64,000 nucleotides of DNA from CAJBNH01 sp964447285 (GTDB lineage Bacteria; Myxococcota_A; UBA9042). Under the pieces are notes generated by a model. The model was not told the DNA's origin. It saw only the letters and a list, made by a program, of their open reading frames with translations, and did no database searches. The stretch is taken from assembly GCA_964447285.1 (NCBI GenBank), contig CAYURO010000002.1, positions 124,001 to 188,000 on the forward strand, given 5' to 3'. The position numbers and the translations under genes are program-made. Shown here piece after piece: positions 25,288 to 34,701 of the stretch (its first letter is position 1; each line of letters starts with the position of its first letter).

Positions 25288-28200
25288 ATGCGTTCGTCTT
25301 ACCACACCGTCCAGACGACCTTCCGGTGGTCATGGCCCCTGCTGTGCGGTCTGGGCTTGGCCTTGCTCTGCGCCTGCTCGCAGGACGTCATGACTTCGGG
25401 CGCGGATGCGGACTTGGGCGACACGACACCGGCCGGCACGCTGGTGGCCACCGCGACGGCAGGACCGCTAGGCGGCACGCTGGTGTCGCCCGACGGTCGC
25501 TTCAAGGTCCAGGTGCCGCCGGATGCCTTGACCGAGATGACCGAGCTGCGGCTGTATCGGATGCAAGAGGCGACGCCCAAGGCCGACCGCGCCGCGAGTG
25601 ACCCCTGGCTGGTGCCCGCGACTTGGTACACCGTCGAGCCAGCGGACCTGGCCCTGAAGAAGAATGCTTGGGTGCGTGCGGAGTTCCAGCAGGTCGAGTC
25701 GCCCCTGACGGTCATGGTGGCCGATGTGGCGCTGTTCCGGCGACCAAGTGGTCAGGCCTGGCTGCCGCTGGAGACCACCGAGACGACGGCCAGCGCAAAG
25801 TATTACCCCGACATACTGACGGTTGAGGGGTATACCGCGACCTTGGGCGAGCTGGCGGTTCGCATCCGCGCCCCCTACGAGAAGCCCCCCGCACTGGTGC
25901 AAGTCGGCCTGCAGACGCCGATCTCGACCGTCGAGGGACCGCTGTTGACGATTGCGCCCTACGGCACACTGGACCTCTGGGGCAGCGGCTTCGGGTGGGA
26001 CCCGACGCATGTGAAGGTGACCATCGGCGAACAGGAGCAGAAGGCGCTGCTGGTGCAGAACCGCTACCTGCAGGTGCAGCTGTCGATCCCCCAGCCCAAG
26101 GTGGATGTCGAGCTGCCGGTCGTGGTGCACGTCGACAGCTTGAGCAGCAACGTGCTGGTCGTGCGCTTCCAGGGGTTGGTGCCCGGCATCGCTGAAATCA
26201 CGGACGTTTATCCCACGGGTGGGGCGGCGGTGGGCCAGCGGTTCCGCATGGACGGCAAGTGGTACGGCAGCGAGGAGACCCTGCGCGTGCGGATCGGCGA
26301 CCGCGTCGTCATCCCGAAGCGAGAGAACGGCAGCCTGGTGGTCACGGTGCCGGACGACGTGACACCCGGTTCGGTCGAGCTGCGCGTCGACGACGGTCTG
26401 GGCTCGGACCTGTCCAACCCATGGCCCTACCTGATCTTTCCGCTGGCGCCGCCGGTGCTGTCGGCCGGTCTCGAGGCGGGAGGCGTGTGGCTGCCGACCG
26501 ACCCGTCACCGCCTGCGGAGTATGCCGCGCTGGAGATGAACACGGTTGACGTGGTGCTGGACGTCGCCGGTCTGGAACCCTACCTGTCGGCATCCAGCCA
26601 GCTGTCAGTGCGGTTTTGGAGCGCCGCGCATGACACTGGCTGGCAAGACGTCAAGACGGCATCGAACCTGCCGCCCCCTTGCCAGGGCCTGCCGACCGGC
26701 CGCTGCGTGCTGCGGTTGCCTCCTCCGGTGGTGCAGGGGCTGCTGCCCGGCGACAAGTTCCAGGTGCAGATTCGGATGCGGCAGAAGCTGTTGACGGGCG
26801 ACGCCCCACCGGACGACTTTCTGGTGCGCGACAGTGCGCCTCTGGAACTGAAGGTAGCCGGACGCCCGGTGCCGGGTTCGCTGGCGCGGATGCAGATCGG
26901 CAAAGGCGACACGGGGTTTCAGGAGGTGTTCTGCTCGGCCGAGGCCCAGCCGCTGTCGGTGGGCGACGTGCTATGCCTGCGCGTGAATCTGGGTTGCGGT
27001 GCCGAAGGCAAAGACTGCGCGCCGTTGCAGAAGATCACGGCGCCCGACCTGTGGCCCGGCGAGCTGACGTGGGGCGCGGGCGTGCAGGCGAACCAAGGCA
27101 TTCAGCAACGCTGCGTGCCGATGACGCAGGCGGGCCTGCTGCCGCTGACAAACCTGACGACCGGCCAGAGTTGCCAGGTCCACGTGGTGAACGCGGGCGG
27201 ACGCTACATGGCGGGGCAGGTGTCGGCGGTGGACCCCAGCAAGCCGCTGGTGCTGGCGATGGGTGGAGGTCGCGTCATCGTTCCCGCAGGCGCCCTGCCG
27301 CCTTTGGACCCGGAGTCGGCGACGCCCCTGTACACCATCGAGGCGTGGGCGCCGCTGCCGGGCGACCCCAAGAATCCCCCCGTCCAGAGCGGCGACCCGC
27401 AGAAGGCGAGCGCGCTGGGTCTCTATAGCCTGAAGATCACGCCAGAACCCAAGGAGTTGCTGCTGCCCGTGAGTCTGGACCTGCCCCTGTCGTCTGAGCT
27501 CGCGGTCAAGCAGCCGTCGCTTGGCCTGATCGACACCGCAACCGGGCTGATCCACACGTGCAAAGCGGAGTTGGACGCCGTGGCGATGCGCTTGAAGTGG
27601 GAGCTGCCGGCTGGCCAGTACGCCAAGCCCACCGGACCCGCGCAACCCGGTGATCCGGCCCTCGCACTGCCCGACAGCTTCAACACCGCGGTCGCGAGCA
27701 TCGGCGTGCTGTACCGCAAGGATACGCCGGGGGTACTCGAAGACGCGCTGGGGCACTTCCGGCTCGACTACGTGGTGGACCCCGCGAGCGCCGACTACGC
27801 CACAGAGACCTACGCCGCCACCGTGCTGGATGCCGCGGTGAACGCGTGGGAGACGCTGGCCGCGTTGGGCTGGCGGGTACCGAAGGGTCCGATCGACCTC
27901 AGCCTGCGCAAGTCTGTGTCTTGGGCCGACTTTTCGGGCAAGGCCAAGGGCGCGACGACGTCGGGCTTCCTGGGTCAACCTGGCATCGTGGTGCAGAATG
28001 GCGTTGCTGACGCAGAGCTGGCCACCATCGTCACCCACGAGGTCGGGCACCTGTTCCAGCGCCAATACACGGTCAACCTGACGCTGTCCTGGCTGGATGA
28101 GGCGATGGCCGAGTGGACCGCCTTTCAGGTGCTTGGCGCGGACTTTCAGCTTCAGGGCATGACGGAGGACGGCGCCGCCGCCAAGGTCGTCACGTCGGGC

Positions 28201-29076
28201 CTACCTGACGGTTGGGGCGCGGTGGCGGCTGATTTCGTCTATGGATCATCTGCTTGGCTAAACTGGCTGACGTGGAAGCAAGGGCCGGACCCGGTGCGCA
28301 AGCTCTACGAGGCGCTGGATTGGAACCCCGCGAACTGGACAAGCGCCTACGCGACGTTGGCCACGGTGGGCGACAAGCCGGTGGGCGAGCTGCTGCGCGA
28401 TTTTGCCGAGGACTTCTGGCTGCAGCGCTTCGACCCGGTGTCCAAGGTCAGTGCGAGTGCCCTGCTGGATGCCGCAGGCTTTGACGGGTCGATGATGTTC
28501 GCGGGTGTGCTGGGGGCAACCAAGTTCCTGGCCGAGCGGCCGGCGCTGTCGAGCATGCGCTATGCCATGAAGATCACGAATGAACAGGCGGCCATGGTGG
28601 CCACGGGCGAGGCCGTTCTGCGCGTGACCGGTCTGGGCCCCGAAGCCGACGTGTCGGTCTGGACGCAGCCGAACTTCACGATGGACGCCGACAATCCGAC
28701 GCTGGTCGCCCGTCTGGATGAAGCGCATCCGTTGCAGGTGCTGACCCAAGTGACGGCAGGCTCGTGGTGGCTGGTCCACAACCGCTGGGCGACGTCAGGA
28801 AGTGTGGGGGGCAAGCTGACGCTAGAGCTGCCCCGCATCAGCGCGCTGCAGCCGGGAGCGGCCAAGCCTGCAGCGTTGTTGACGATCTCGGGCCAGCAGT
28901 TTGGCGCGGGCAAGGGCGACGTCTTCATCGGCGGCGTTCAGGCCGTGGTCCAGACGTGGTCGACGTCGCTGGTGGTCGTGAAGGTGCCGACCCTGCCCGC
29001 CGGGTCGCCGGCAGCCGTGCGCGTGCGGACGCTGGACCAGGCCAACAGCAACCCGGTGCTGCTGCAGGTGCTGTAG
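25288..29076 (+). CDS. Large lipoprotein with ZU5, IPT/TIG and gluzincin-metallopeptidase-like domains
   Basis: The protein has 1262 residues. The ATG at 25288, with TGGAG 6 bases before it, opens a lipoprotein signal ending LLCAC; an in-frame ATG at 25276 lies upstream. A ZU5-like domain (GGTLVSPDGRFKVQVPPDAL) follows near 50-80, and two IPT/TIG-type Ig domains lie at about 205-385. A peptidase-like region has H917-E918-V-G-H921 with E938 17 residues later in WLDEAMAEW, the zinc-binding pattern of gluzincin peptidases. A third IPT/TIG domain ends the protein. It is probably exported and anchored in the outer membrane. Activity is inferred from the motif only. Confidence 0.8.
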   Translation: MRSSYHTVQTTFRWSWPLLCGLGLALLCACSQDVMTSGADADLGDTTPAGTLVATATAGPLGGTLVSPDGRFKVQVPPDALTEMTELRLYRMQEATPKADRAASDPWLVPATWYTVEPADLALKKNAWVRAEFQQVESPLTVMVADVALFRRPSGQAWLPLETTETTASAKYYPDILTVEGYTATLGELAVRIRAPYEKPPALVQVGLQTPISTVEGPLLTIAPYGTLDLWGSGFGWDPTHVKVTIGEQEQKALLVQNRYLQVQLSIPQPKVDVELPVVVHVDSLSSNVLVVRFQGLVPGIAEITDVYPTGGAAVGQRFRMDGKWYGSEETLRVRIGDRVVIPKRENGSLVVTVPDDVTPGSVELRVDDGLGSDLSNPWPYLIFPLAPPVLSAGLEAGGVWLPTDPSPPAEYAALEMNTVDVVLDVAGLEPYLSASSQLSVRFWSAAHDTGWQDVKTASNLPPPCQGLPTGRCVLRLPPPVVQGLLPGDKFQVQIRMRQKLLTGDAPPDDFLVRDSAPLELKVAGRPVPGSLARMQIGKGDTGFQEVFCSAEAQPLSVGDVLCLRVNLGCGAEGKDCAPLQKITAPDLWPGELTWGAGVQANQGIQQRCVPMTQAGLLPLTNLTTGQSCQVHVVNAGGRYMAGQVSAVDPSKPLVLAMGGGRVIVPAGALPPLDPESATPLYTIEAWAPLPGDPKNPPVQSGDPQKASALGLYSLKITPEPKELLLPVSLDLPLSSELAVKQPSLGLIDTATGLIHTCKAELDAVAMRLKWELPAGQYAKPTGPAQPGDPALALPDSFNTAVASIGVLYRKDTPGVLEDALGHFRLDYVVDPASADYATETYAATVLDAAVNAWETLAALGWRVPKGPIDLSLRKSVSWADFSGKAKGATTSGFLGQPGIVVQNGVADAELATIVTHEVGHLFQRQYTVNLTLSWLDEAMAEWTAFQVLGADFQLQGMTEDGAAAKVVTSGLPDGWGAVAADFVYGSSAWLNWLTWKQGPDPVRKLYEALDWNPANWTSAYATLATVGDKPVGELLRDFAEDFWLQRFDPVSKVSASALLDAAGFDGSMMFAGVLGATKFLAERPALSSMRYAMKITNEQAAMVATGEAVLRVTGLGPEADVSVWTQPNFTMDADNPTLVARLDEAHPLQVLTQVTAGSWWLVHNRWATSGSVGGKLTLELPRISALQPGAAKPAALLTISGQQFGAGKGDVFIGGVQAVVQTWSTSLVVVKVPTLPAGSPAAVRVRTLDQANSNPVLLQVL

Positions 29077-29085
29077 ACGGCCAAG

Positions 29086-29631
29086 CTAGCTGGGTCGAAA
29101 CGCCACGCACCGCTCCGGGTCCGTCTCCAAAAACGCCCCGCCGATCAGGTCGATGCAGTACGGTACCGCCGGCAGGATCGCGTCCAGACACTCGGCGATC
29201 GCCTTGGGCTTGCCCGGCAGGTTCACGATCAGGGACTGGCCGCGAATGCCCGCGATCTGGCGACTCAGGATCGCCGTCGGCACGCCCTTCTGCAGCGACG
29301 CTTGCCGCATGCGCTCGCCAAACCCGTCCATCTTCTTGTGGATCACCGCCTCGGTCGCCTCGGGCGTGACGTCGCGCGGCGCGGGGCCGGTGCCTCCCGT
29401 CGTCACGACCAGACTGCAGCCCTCGACGTCGCACAGCTCGCGCAGGGTCGCCTCGATCAGCGGCTGGTCGTCGGGGATGACGCGCTCGACCGGCTCCCAA
29501 GGACTCGTTAGAACCTCTTGGAAATAGGCTCGAATCGCCGGTCCACCAAGGTCCTTGTACTCGCCACGGCTGGCGCGGTCGCTGACGGTGACGATGCCGA
29601 TGCGGGCGGGGGCGAGGGCGGGGGCGATCAT
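29086..29631 (-). CDS. mog: Molybdopterin adenylyltransferase (MogA)
   Basis: The protein has 181 residues. It activates molybdopterin with ATP to the adenylylated form, ahead of molybdate insertion. Family motifs are IGIVTVSDRASRGEYKDLGGPAI at the start, VVTTGGTGPAPRDVTPEAT (the ATP/molybdopterin loop), and SLIVNLPGKPKAIAECLDAILPAVPYCIDLIGG near the end. The MoaB-like proteins share this fold, but the DLGGPAI and PYCIDLIGG segments fit MogA. It converges on the peptidase gene 10 bases away. It stands alone here: no other moa gene is nearby, though a rhodanese-MoeB fusion lies about 6 kb away. Confidence 0.92.
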   Translation of the reverse strand: MIAPALAPARIGIVTVSDRASRGEYKDLGGPAIRAYFQEVLTSPWEPVERVIPDDQPLIEATLRELCDVEGCSLVVTTGGTGPAPRDVTPEATEAVIHKKMDGFGERMRQASLQKGVPTAILSRQIAGIRGQSLIVNLPGKPKAIAECLDAILPAVPYCIDLIGGAFLETDPERCVAFRPS

Positions 29632-29717
29632 GCGGGTTCTCTCGCTTGGGGTCTGGACGTGCGTGTGGGGGTCTGGACGGGCCGAACAGCCAGCCTACGG
29701 CATCCTCGTTCGCCGCG

Positions 29718-30308
29718 TCAGGGGCGCAAACGCAGCGACAGCTGGATCTCGTCGATGCTGGAGCCCTGAACGCGATAGCGATCGACCGTCCTTCCCGTTT
29801 CGATGAAGCCGGCCTGGCGATACAGGTGCAGGGCGGCGGCGTTGTGGCTGAACACCGTCAGGTCGACCCAGACCAGCGACGGTTGCTGCCGCAGCCACGT
29901 CAGCGCGGCGTCGAGCAATCTCCGGCCGTGCCCCTGACCCCGCATCGACGCGTACAGCCCCATCGCCAGCGTGGACCGGTGCAGGGCGGAAGGCAGCATC
30001 GCGCCTCGCAAATCGACGTGTCCGCACAAGCCGCGGTCGGGTCTGCAATAGATCTCGGCCGGCGTCATGGACGGGTCGCGCAGGACGAAAGCCCGCCGCC
30101 ACTCGAGTTTGTCGACCGGCCGCAGCAGCCCGCGGGCGGTGGCGTGGGCGCGGCGCTGGACATCGACGGCCGTGACCTGCAGCTCATGCGACTCGATCGG
30201 CGAAAACAGCAGCCCATGCGTGCCGTTGTCGGCCAGATGCTGGCGCAGGTGATGGGCGAAGGCAGCGGCCTCATCGATGGCAAGCCACTCGATGCGGGTC
30301 GGCGTCAT
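29718..30308 (-). CDS. GNAT-family acetyltransferase
   Basis: The protein has 196 residues. The acyl-CoA binding core of the GNAT fold is seen as HRSTLAMGLYASMRGQGHGRRLLDAAL (the R/Q-x-x-G-x-G/A loop) and AALHLYRQAGFIETGRTVDRYRV (the last conserved motif). The first part (WRRAFVLRDPSM... GLCGHVDLRGA) is typical of the group. The acceptor cannot be deduced. Its start overlaps the stop of the acyltransferase gene by 4 bases. Confidence 0.9.
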   Translation of the reverse strand: MTPTRIEWLAIDEAAAFAHHLRQHLADNGTHGLLFSPIESHELQVTAVDVQRRAHATARGLLRPVDKLEWRRAFVLRDPSMTPAEIYCRPDRGLCGHVDLRGAMLPSALHRSTLAMGLYASMRGQGHGRRLLDAALTWLRQQPSLVWVDLTVFSHNAAALHLYRQAGFIETGRTVDRYRVQGSSIDEIQLSLRLRP

Positions 30309-31240
30309 CGTGGCCCCCTGTCCATGCCCATCTCTTCACGCCAAACCCGCATCGCTTCATCCAGTTGCGCCTGCGACGTGTCCCAAACCCGCTGATGCAA
30401 CTCAGCCACGGCCTGCGGGTCGTCGGCAAGGTGCGGGTCGGGGGGCGGCACGATGGGCTCGCCGACGTGGAAGGTGAAGCGCCCGGGCAGCGGCAAGATC
30501 CCGAGACCCAACGAGACGGGAAAGTCGTAGCGCGCGTCGTCCTTGCCCACCAGCTTGCGGACCAGCACGCGCTCGTGGAACAGGTATTGGTACGCGTGGT
30601 CGATGCCTGCCCCCATGATCGGCAGGATGGGCACCTGCGCCCGCATCGCCAACCTAACGAATCCCCTACGGTTCTTCCAGTGCAGCTGGTAGTGGCTGTC
30701 GGGTCCCTTGAACGACTCGCCCGCGCCGCCGGGATAGGCGACCACCATCTCGCCCTGCTGCAGCAGCTGGCGGGCGTTGCCGGGATTCGCCTCGACCACT
30801 CCGGCGTTGTGCAGCACCCGACCGACCAGCGGCGCGTGGGCCAGAAAGGTGTCGGCAAGGCCTCGCGGCAGGCGATCGACATGCTGGAGGATCAGCGGAA
30901 ACAGCGCGAACGAGTCGATCCCCATCAGCGCGTGGTTGCCGACGACCAGCACGCCGCCGTCACGCGGAATGCGCTGTGCGTTGCGAAGCTCGGGTTGTAC
31001 ATGCGCCAGCGCCGACCGGACCAGCGCGATCACCGTGTCCCGGTGCGCGCCTGGCAGCAGCTCGTGGCCGGATCGGTCCAGCCGAGGAGGTTCGAGCAGA
31101 ACCTTTGCCAAGGCGAGGATGTCACGCAACGTTGGAAGATCGCTGAAGTCTGGCCAAACCTTCGGCGTCGTCACGGGTGAGGCAGACGGGGCGCCGGGCG
31201 CGGACTTGGGCTGCGAAGGGGTGGAGTCGGGGTGACGCAT
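30305..31240 (-). CDS. Lysophospholipid/diacylglycerol acyltransferase-like protein
   Basis: The protein has 311 residues from the ATG at 31240; the frame continues upstream without support. The acyl-transfer His is in VVGNHALMGIDSF, His then five residues then Asp, the HxxxxxD form of MGAT/DGAT2-type enzymes rather than the HxxxxD form of PlsC. Other family segments are VVAYPGGAGESFKG (binds the glycerol phosphate side), RRGFVRLAMRAQVPILPIMGAGID and PGRFTFHVGEPI. It probably transfers fatty acyl groups to a lipid acceptor at the membrane. It is translationally coupled to the GNAT gene. The exact acceptor is unknown. Confidence 0.85.
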   Translation of the reverse strand: MRHPDSTPSQPKSAPGAPSASPVTTPKVWPDFSDLPTLRDILALAKVLLEPPRLDRSGHELLPGAHRDTVIALVRSALAHVQPELRNAQRIPRDGGVLVVGNHALMGIDSFALFPLILQHVDRLPRGLADTFLAHAPLVGRVLHNAGVVEANPGNARQLLQQGEMVVAYPGGAGESFKGPDSHYQLHWKNRRGFVRLAMRAQVPILPIMGAGIDHAYQYLFHERVLVRKLVGKDDARYDFPVSLGLGILPLPGRFTFHVGEPIVPPPDPHLADDPQAVAELHQRVWDTSQAQLDEAMRVWREEMGMDRGPR

Positions 31241-31335
31241 CGGGTGCGCGCAGTGTGGCAAGGACCACGGGACGACGCAATGTGCCCACGCCAGCGCGGC
31301 GTTTTCCCGCTGCGGACGATCAGTAGGGCGTGAAC

Positions 31336-31345
31336 GGAGGTCCCC
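31336..31345 (+). promoter_or_regulatory. Strong ribosome binding site of recQ
   Basis: GGAGG at 31336-31340, 5 bases before the ATG at 31346. It decides the RecQ start over an internal Met 22 codons later. Confidence 0.8.
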
Positions 31346-33565
31346 ATGCCCACGCCCCCAGCACACTCTGCCCTTGCGCGACGGCGCCGTCTCGGCTCCA
31401 CTCGGGCCCCCATGACCCACCGCGCCCCGCCCCAGCTGCCGCTGCTGCCCCCCACGCCCCCGTTGCCCCCACCCCAGCTCGGCGGCGGTGGGACGGATCT
31501 TGTGCGCGTGTTGCGGCAGCGGTTCCGGCTGCAGGCGTTTCGTCCGGGGCAGGAAGAGGTCTGTCGGTCGGCCATCGACGGACGCGACTGCCTGCTGGTG
31601 ATGCCCACAGGAGGCGGAAAGTCCCTGTGCTATCAGCTACCTGCGTTGGAGCGGAGCGGTCCGTGTCTGGTCATCAGCCCGCTGATTGCCCTGATGGAAG
31701 ACCAGGTCGCCAAGCTGCAGCAGCTGGGGCTGAACGCCGACCGCATCCACTCGAACCGCTCGCGTGCAGAGTCGCAGGAGGCGTTGCGGGCGTGGCACGC
31801 GGGCCGGCTGGATTTCCTGATGATTGCGCCCGAGCGCCTGCGCGTGCCCGGCTTTGCCCAGCGTCTGGCGCAGCGGCCGCCGTCGCTGATCGCCGTGGAT
31901 GAGGCGCACTGCATCTCGATGTGGGGCCACGACTTTCGGCCGGACTACCGGTTGCTGGGCGAGCGGCTGCCAGAGCTTCGCGGTGACGGCCAGATCCCGA
32001 TTGTGGCCATGACGGCGACAGCGACCGTGCGCGTCCAGAAGGACATTCTGGCGCAGTTGGGGATCCCGCAAGCGCGTGCGTTCATCCGCGGATTTCGCCG
32101 TGACAATCTGGGCATCGAGATGGTCGAGCGGGCCCCCGCCAGCCGTGGTGCCGATGTGCTCCGCCTGCTGTCGGACCCCCAGCGCAGACCCGCGATCGTG
32201 TACGCGCTGAGCCGCAAGCAGGTCGAGGAGCTGGCGGATGACCTGGCCAAGCACTTTCCCTGCGCCGCCTACCACGCTGGATTGCCGCCTGAACGCCGCA
32301 AAGAGGTGCAAGAAGGCTTTCAGTCCGGCCGCATTCAGGTCGTGGTCGCCACGGTCGCGTTCGGCATGGGCATCGACAAGGCCGACATCCGCACCGTGAT
32401 GCACCTGGGGCTGCCGTCCAGCGTCGAGGCCTACTACCAGGAGATCGGCCGCGCCGGACGCGACGGTCTGCAGTCCAAGGTGATTGCGCTGTATTCGTGG
32501 GCAGATCGCCACCTGCACACCCACTTCTTCGAGCGGTCCTATCCCCCGCCCGAAGAGCTGGTCGCCGTCCTGAAGCACGTCCCCGAGGACGGCATTCGCC
32601 GCGAGGACTTGCTGCGCCCGTTTCGCTCGCGGCTGGAGGTCGCCGAGGCCGCGCTGGACAAGCTGTGGGGCCACTCGGCCGTGACCATCGACTACGACGA
32701 CACCGTGCGCGACACGTCGGCCGCCGTGCCCCGCTGGCTCGACGCCTACAAGAACCAGCGTGCCTACCGCGAGGCACAAGTCGACGACATGTTCACGCTC
32801 GCCCGCGATGGCGGCTGCCGGATGGTCGCGCTGACGTCGTATTTCGGCGACGTGCACGACAACCGCCCGTGCGGCCACTGCGATCGCTGCGCCCCTGAGA
32901 CCGACGCCGTGCGCCGCACGCGCGCGCCCGACCAGCGCGAACAGCGGCTGCTGCAGGGAATCGTCGACGCGCTGTCGGACACCGGCTCGGTCAGCGCGGG
33001 CAAGCTGCACCGCGAGGTGTTCGGCTCGCGGCTGGAACGAAAGGAATTCGAGCTGTTGCTGGACGGATTGGAACGCGAGGGCGTCATCGCCTCCCACGCC
33101 GCCAGCTTCGACAAGGACGGCCAGACCATCCGCTATCGCCAGATCGAGCTGGACCGCGAGACGGATCTCGAGGACGGCGAGTGGGTCGAGCGCGTCCGCC
33201 TGGAAGGCGACGAACCTCCCGTCCGCGCTGCCCTTCCCAAGCGGAAGGCTGCCGCAGCGAAGGCCACCGCCGCCTCTCGCGCAAAGTCCGCGGCTGTTGC
33301 CACACCGCCAGCGCGCGTTACCGAGGCCCCGCGACGTCTGGACCAGGGCCGCGACGAGCGCTTGATCTCCGAGCTGAAGGCGTGGCGGCTGGCCCAGTGT
33401 CGGCTCGAGCGCGTACCCGCCTTCCGCATCCTGACCGATGCCACCCTGCTGGAAATCGCGACGGTGGTGCCCAAGACGATGGCAGAGCTGCTGCGTGTGC
33501 ATGGCGTGGGCCCCCGCTTCGTGGAAAGATACGGCCGCGAGCTGCTCGCCGAGCTCGATCGCTGA
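31346..33565 (+). CDS. recQ: ATP-dependent DNA helicase RecQ
   Basis: The protein has 739 residues, and the GGAGG site at 31336 decides the ATG at 31346. RecQ unwinds DNA 3' to 5' in recombination and repair. Walker A PTGGGKS is at 87-93, Walker B DEAH at 185-188, and the later helicase motifs MTATAT and SVEAYYQEIGRAGRDG are intact. The zinc site of the RQC region is C491, C509, C512 and C515 (CGHCDRC). A winged-helix part and a C-terminal HRDC domain (about 672-739) complete the classic RecQ architecture. A Pro-rich N-terminal extension of about 50 residues precedes the helicase core. Confidence 0.97.
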   Translation: MPTPPAHSALARRRRLGSTRAPMTHRAPPQLPLLPPTPPLPPPQLGGGGTDLVRVLRQRFRLQAFRPGQEEVCRSAIDGRDCLLVMPTGGGKSLCYQLPALERSGPCLVISPLIALMEDQVAKLQQLGLNADRIHSNRSRAESQEALRAWHAGRLDFLMIAPERLRVPGFAQRLAQRPPSLIAVDEAHCISMWGHDFRPDYRLLGERLPELRGDGQIPIVAMTATATVRVQKDILAQLGIPQARAFIRGFRRDNLGIEMVERAPASRGADVLRLLSDPQRRPAIVYALSRKQVEELADDLAKHFPCAAYHAGLPPERRKEVQEGFQSGRIQVVVATVAFGMGIDKADIRTVMHLGLPSSVEAYYQEIGRAGRDGLQSKVIALYSWADRHLHTHFFERSYPPPEELVAVLKHVPEDGIRREDLLRPFRSRLEVAEAALDKLWGHSAVTIDYDDTVRDTSAAVPRWLDAYKNQRAYREAQVDDMFTLARDGGCRMVALTSYFGDVHDNRPCGHCDRCAPETDAVRRTRAPDQREQRLLQGIVDALSDTGSVSAGKLHREVFGSRLERKEFELLLDGLEREGVIASHAASFDKDGQTIRYRQIELDRETDLEDGEWVERVRLEGDEPPVRAALPKRKAAAAKATAASRAKSAAVATPPARVTEAPRRLDQGRDERLISELKAWRLAQCRLERVPAFRILTDATLLEIATVVPKTMAELLRVHGVGPRFVERYGRELLAELDR

Positions 33566-33600
33566 CCGCACCGCCTCGTTGCGCCACCCAGAGGTCCCCC

Positions 33601-34698
33601 ATGACCCTGCCACCTCGCCCTGCCGCGCTTGCCGAGAACGTGCCGCTTGCGCCGCTGACGACGCTGCAGGTGGGGGGGCCCGCCCGCTGGTTCCTGAAGG
33701 CGCCCGACACCGAGACGGTACGCGCTGGCCTTGCGTGGGCGCGCGCGCAGGACCTGCCGTTTTGGGTGCTGGGGGGTGGCAGCAACGTGGTCATCGCCGA
33801 CGCAGGGCTGCCGGGACTGGTCGTGCAGCCGTGCGGCAAGCGACGCCAGATGGGTCAGGGCGACCAGGAATTTGCCTACGTCCACGTTGAAGCCGGTGCG
33901 CCTTGGGACGAGCTGGTCGCGTGGACGGTCTCCCAAGGGTTGGGCGGCCTTGAGTGCCTGTCCGGGATCCCGGGACTGACGGGCGCTGCCCCCGTGCAGA
34001 ACATCGGCGCCTACGGTCAAGAGGTCGCGGACGTGCTGGACGCCATCGACGTGCTGGACCTGCGCACGGGAGAGCTGGCGCGGCGTCCGGCGGCGGCGTG
34101 TGGCTTTGGCTACCGCGACAGTGTGTTCAAGCGGTCGCCCGGTCGGTGGCTGGTCCTCAGCGTCACGTTGCGGCTGCGGCGCGAAGCAAGGCCCGAGGCC
34201 CGGCACACGCAAGTCCGCGAGGCAGTGGGTGATCTGCACGCGCTCCCGGCCGGCGCCGTGGGCCTGCAGCAGGTGCGCGACGCGGTGCTGGCCCTGCGGC
34301 GCAGCAAGTCGATGGTGGTCGACCCCGCAGACCCGGACAGCCGCAGCGCCGGGTCATTCTTCCAGAATCCGGTCGTTCCCGCCCAGCTGGCCGACTCGGC
34401 GGCGACGCGCCTTGACGACGCACTACAGCCCGGCGAGACGATGCCGCGTTGGACGACGCCGCTGGGCATCAAGCTCTCGGCCGCATGGCTGATCGAGCGG
34501 TCGGGGATGCCCAAAGGCTACGGCACAGGTCCCGTCGGGCTGTCGCAGCACCACACGCTGGCCTTGGTCAACCGGGGCGGCGCGACGGCAGCGGACGTGA
34601 TGGCCTTTGCTGCACACGTTCAGGACCGCGTCCGCCAAGCCACCGGCGTGCAGCTCGACCCCGAGCCCGTGCGGATGGGCGACTTCGGTGCGGCGTAA
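33601..34698 (+). CDS. murB: UDP-N-acetylenolpyruvoylglucosamine reductase (MurB)
   Basis: The protein has 365 residues. It reduces UDP-GlcNAc-enolpyruvate to UDP-MurNAc with NADPH through FAD, an early peptidoglycan step. It starts with NVPLAPLTTLQVGGPARWFL and contains WVLGGGSNVVIAD (FAD), LECLSGIPGLTGAAPVQNIGAYGQEV, the catalytic Ser region SAGSFFQNPVV and the C-terminal acid in LDPEPVRMGDF. The arrangement matches the type I (E. coli-like) enzyme. It starts with ATG 35 bases after recQ with an AGAGG site. It is not near other mur genes except murJ and uppP about 15 kb away. Confidence 0.96.
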   Translation: MTLPPRPAALAENVPLAPLTTLQVGGPARWFLKAPDTETVRAGLAWARAQDLPFWVLGGGSNVVIADAGLPGLVVQPCGKRRQMGQGDQEFAYVHVEAGAPWDELVAWTVSQGLGGLECLSGIPGLTGAAPVQNIGAYGQEVADVLDAIDVLDLRTGELARRPAAACGFGYRDSVFKRSPGRWLVLSVTLRLRREARPEARHTQVREAVGDLHALPAGAVGLQQVRDAVLALRRSKSMVVDPADPDSRSAGSFFQNPVVPAQLADSAATRLDDALQPGETMPRWTTPLGIKLSAAWLIERSGMPKGYGTGPVGLSQHHTLALVNRGGATAADVMAFAAHVQDRVRQATGVQLDPEPVRMGDFGAA

Positions 34699-34701
34699 CC
34701 C

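Noticed and set aside
31336..33600. Similar GAGGTCCCC leaders before recQ and murB as a shared regulatory element
   Set aside because: Only about nine bases agree and they include the ribosome site, so chance is enough to explain it.
31637..33613. A 658-residue open frame on the minus strand opposite recQ
   Set aside because: It is a shadow of RecQ: its composition is His/Gln/Val-rich without any motif, while RecQ motifs on the plus strand are complete.
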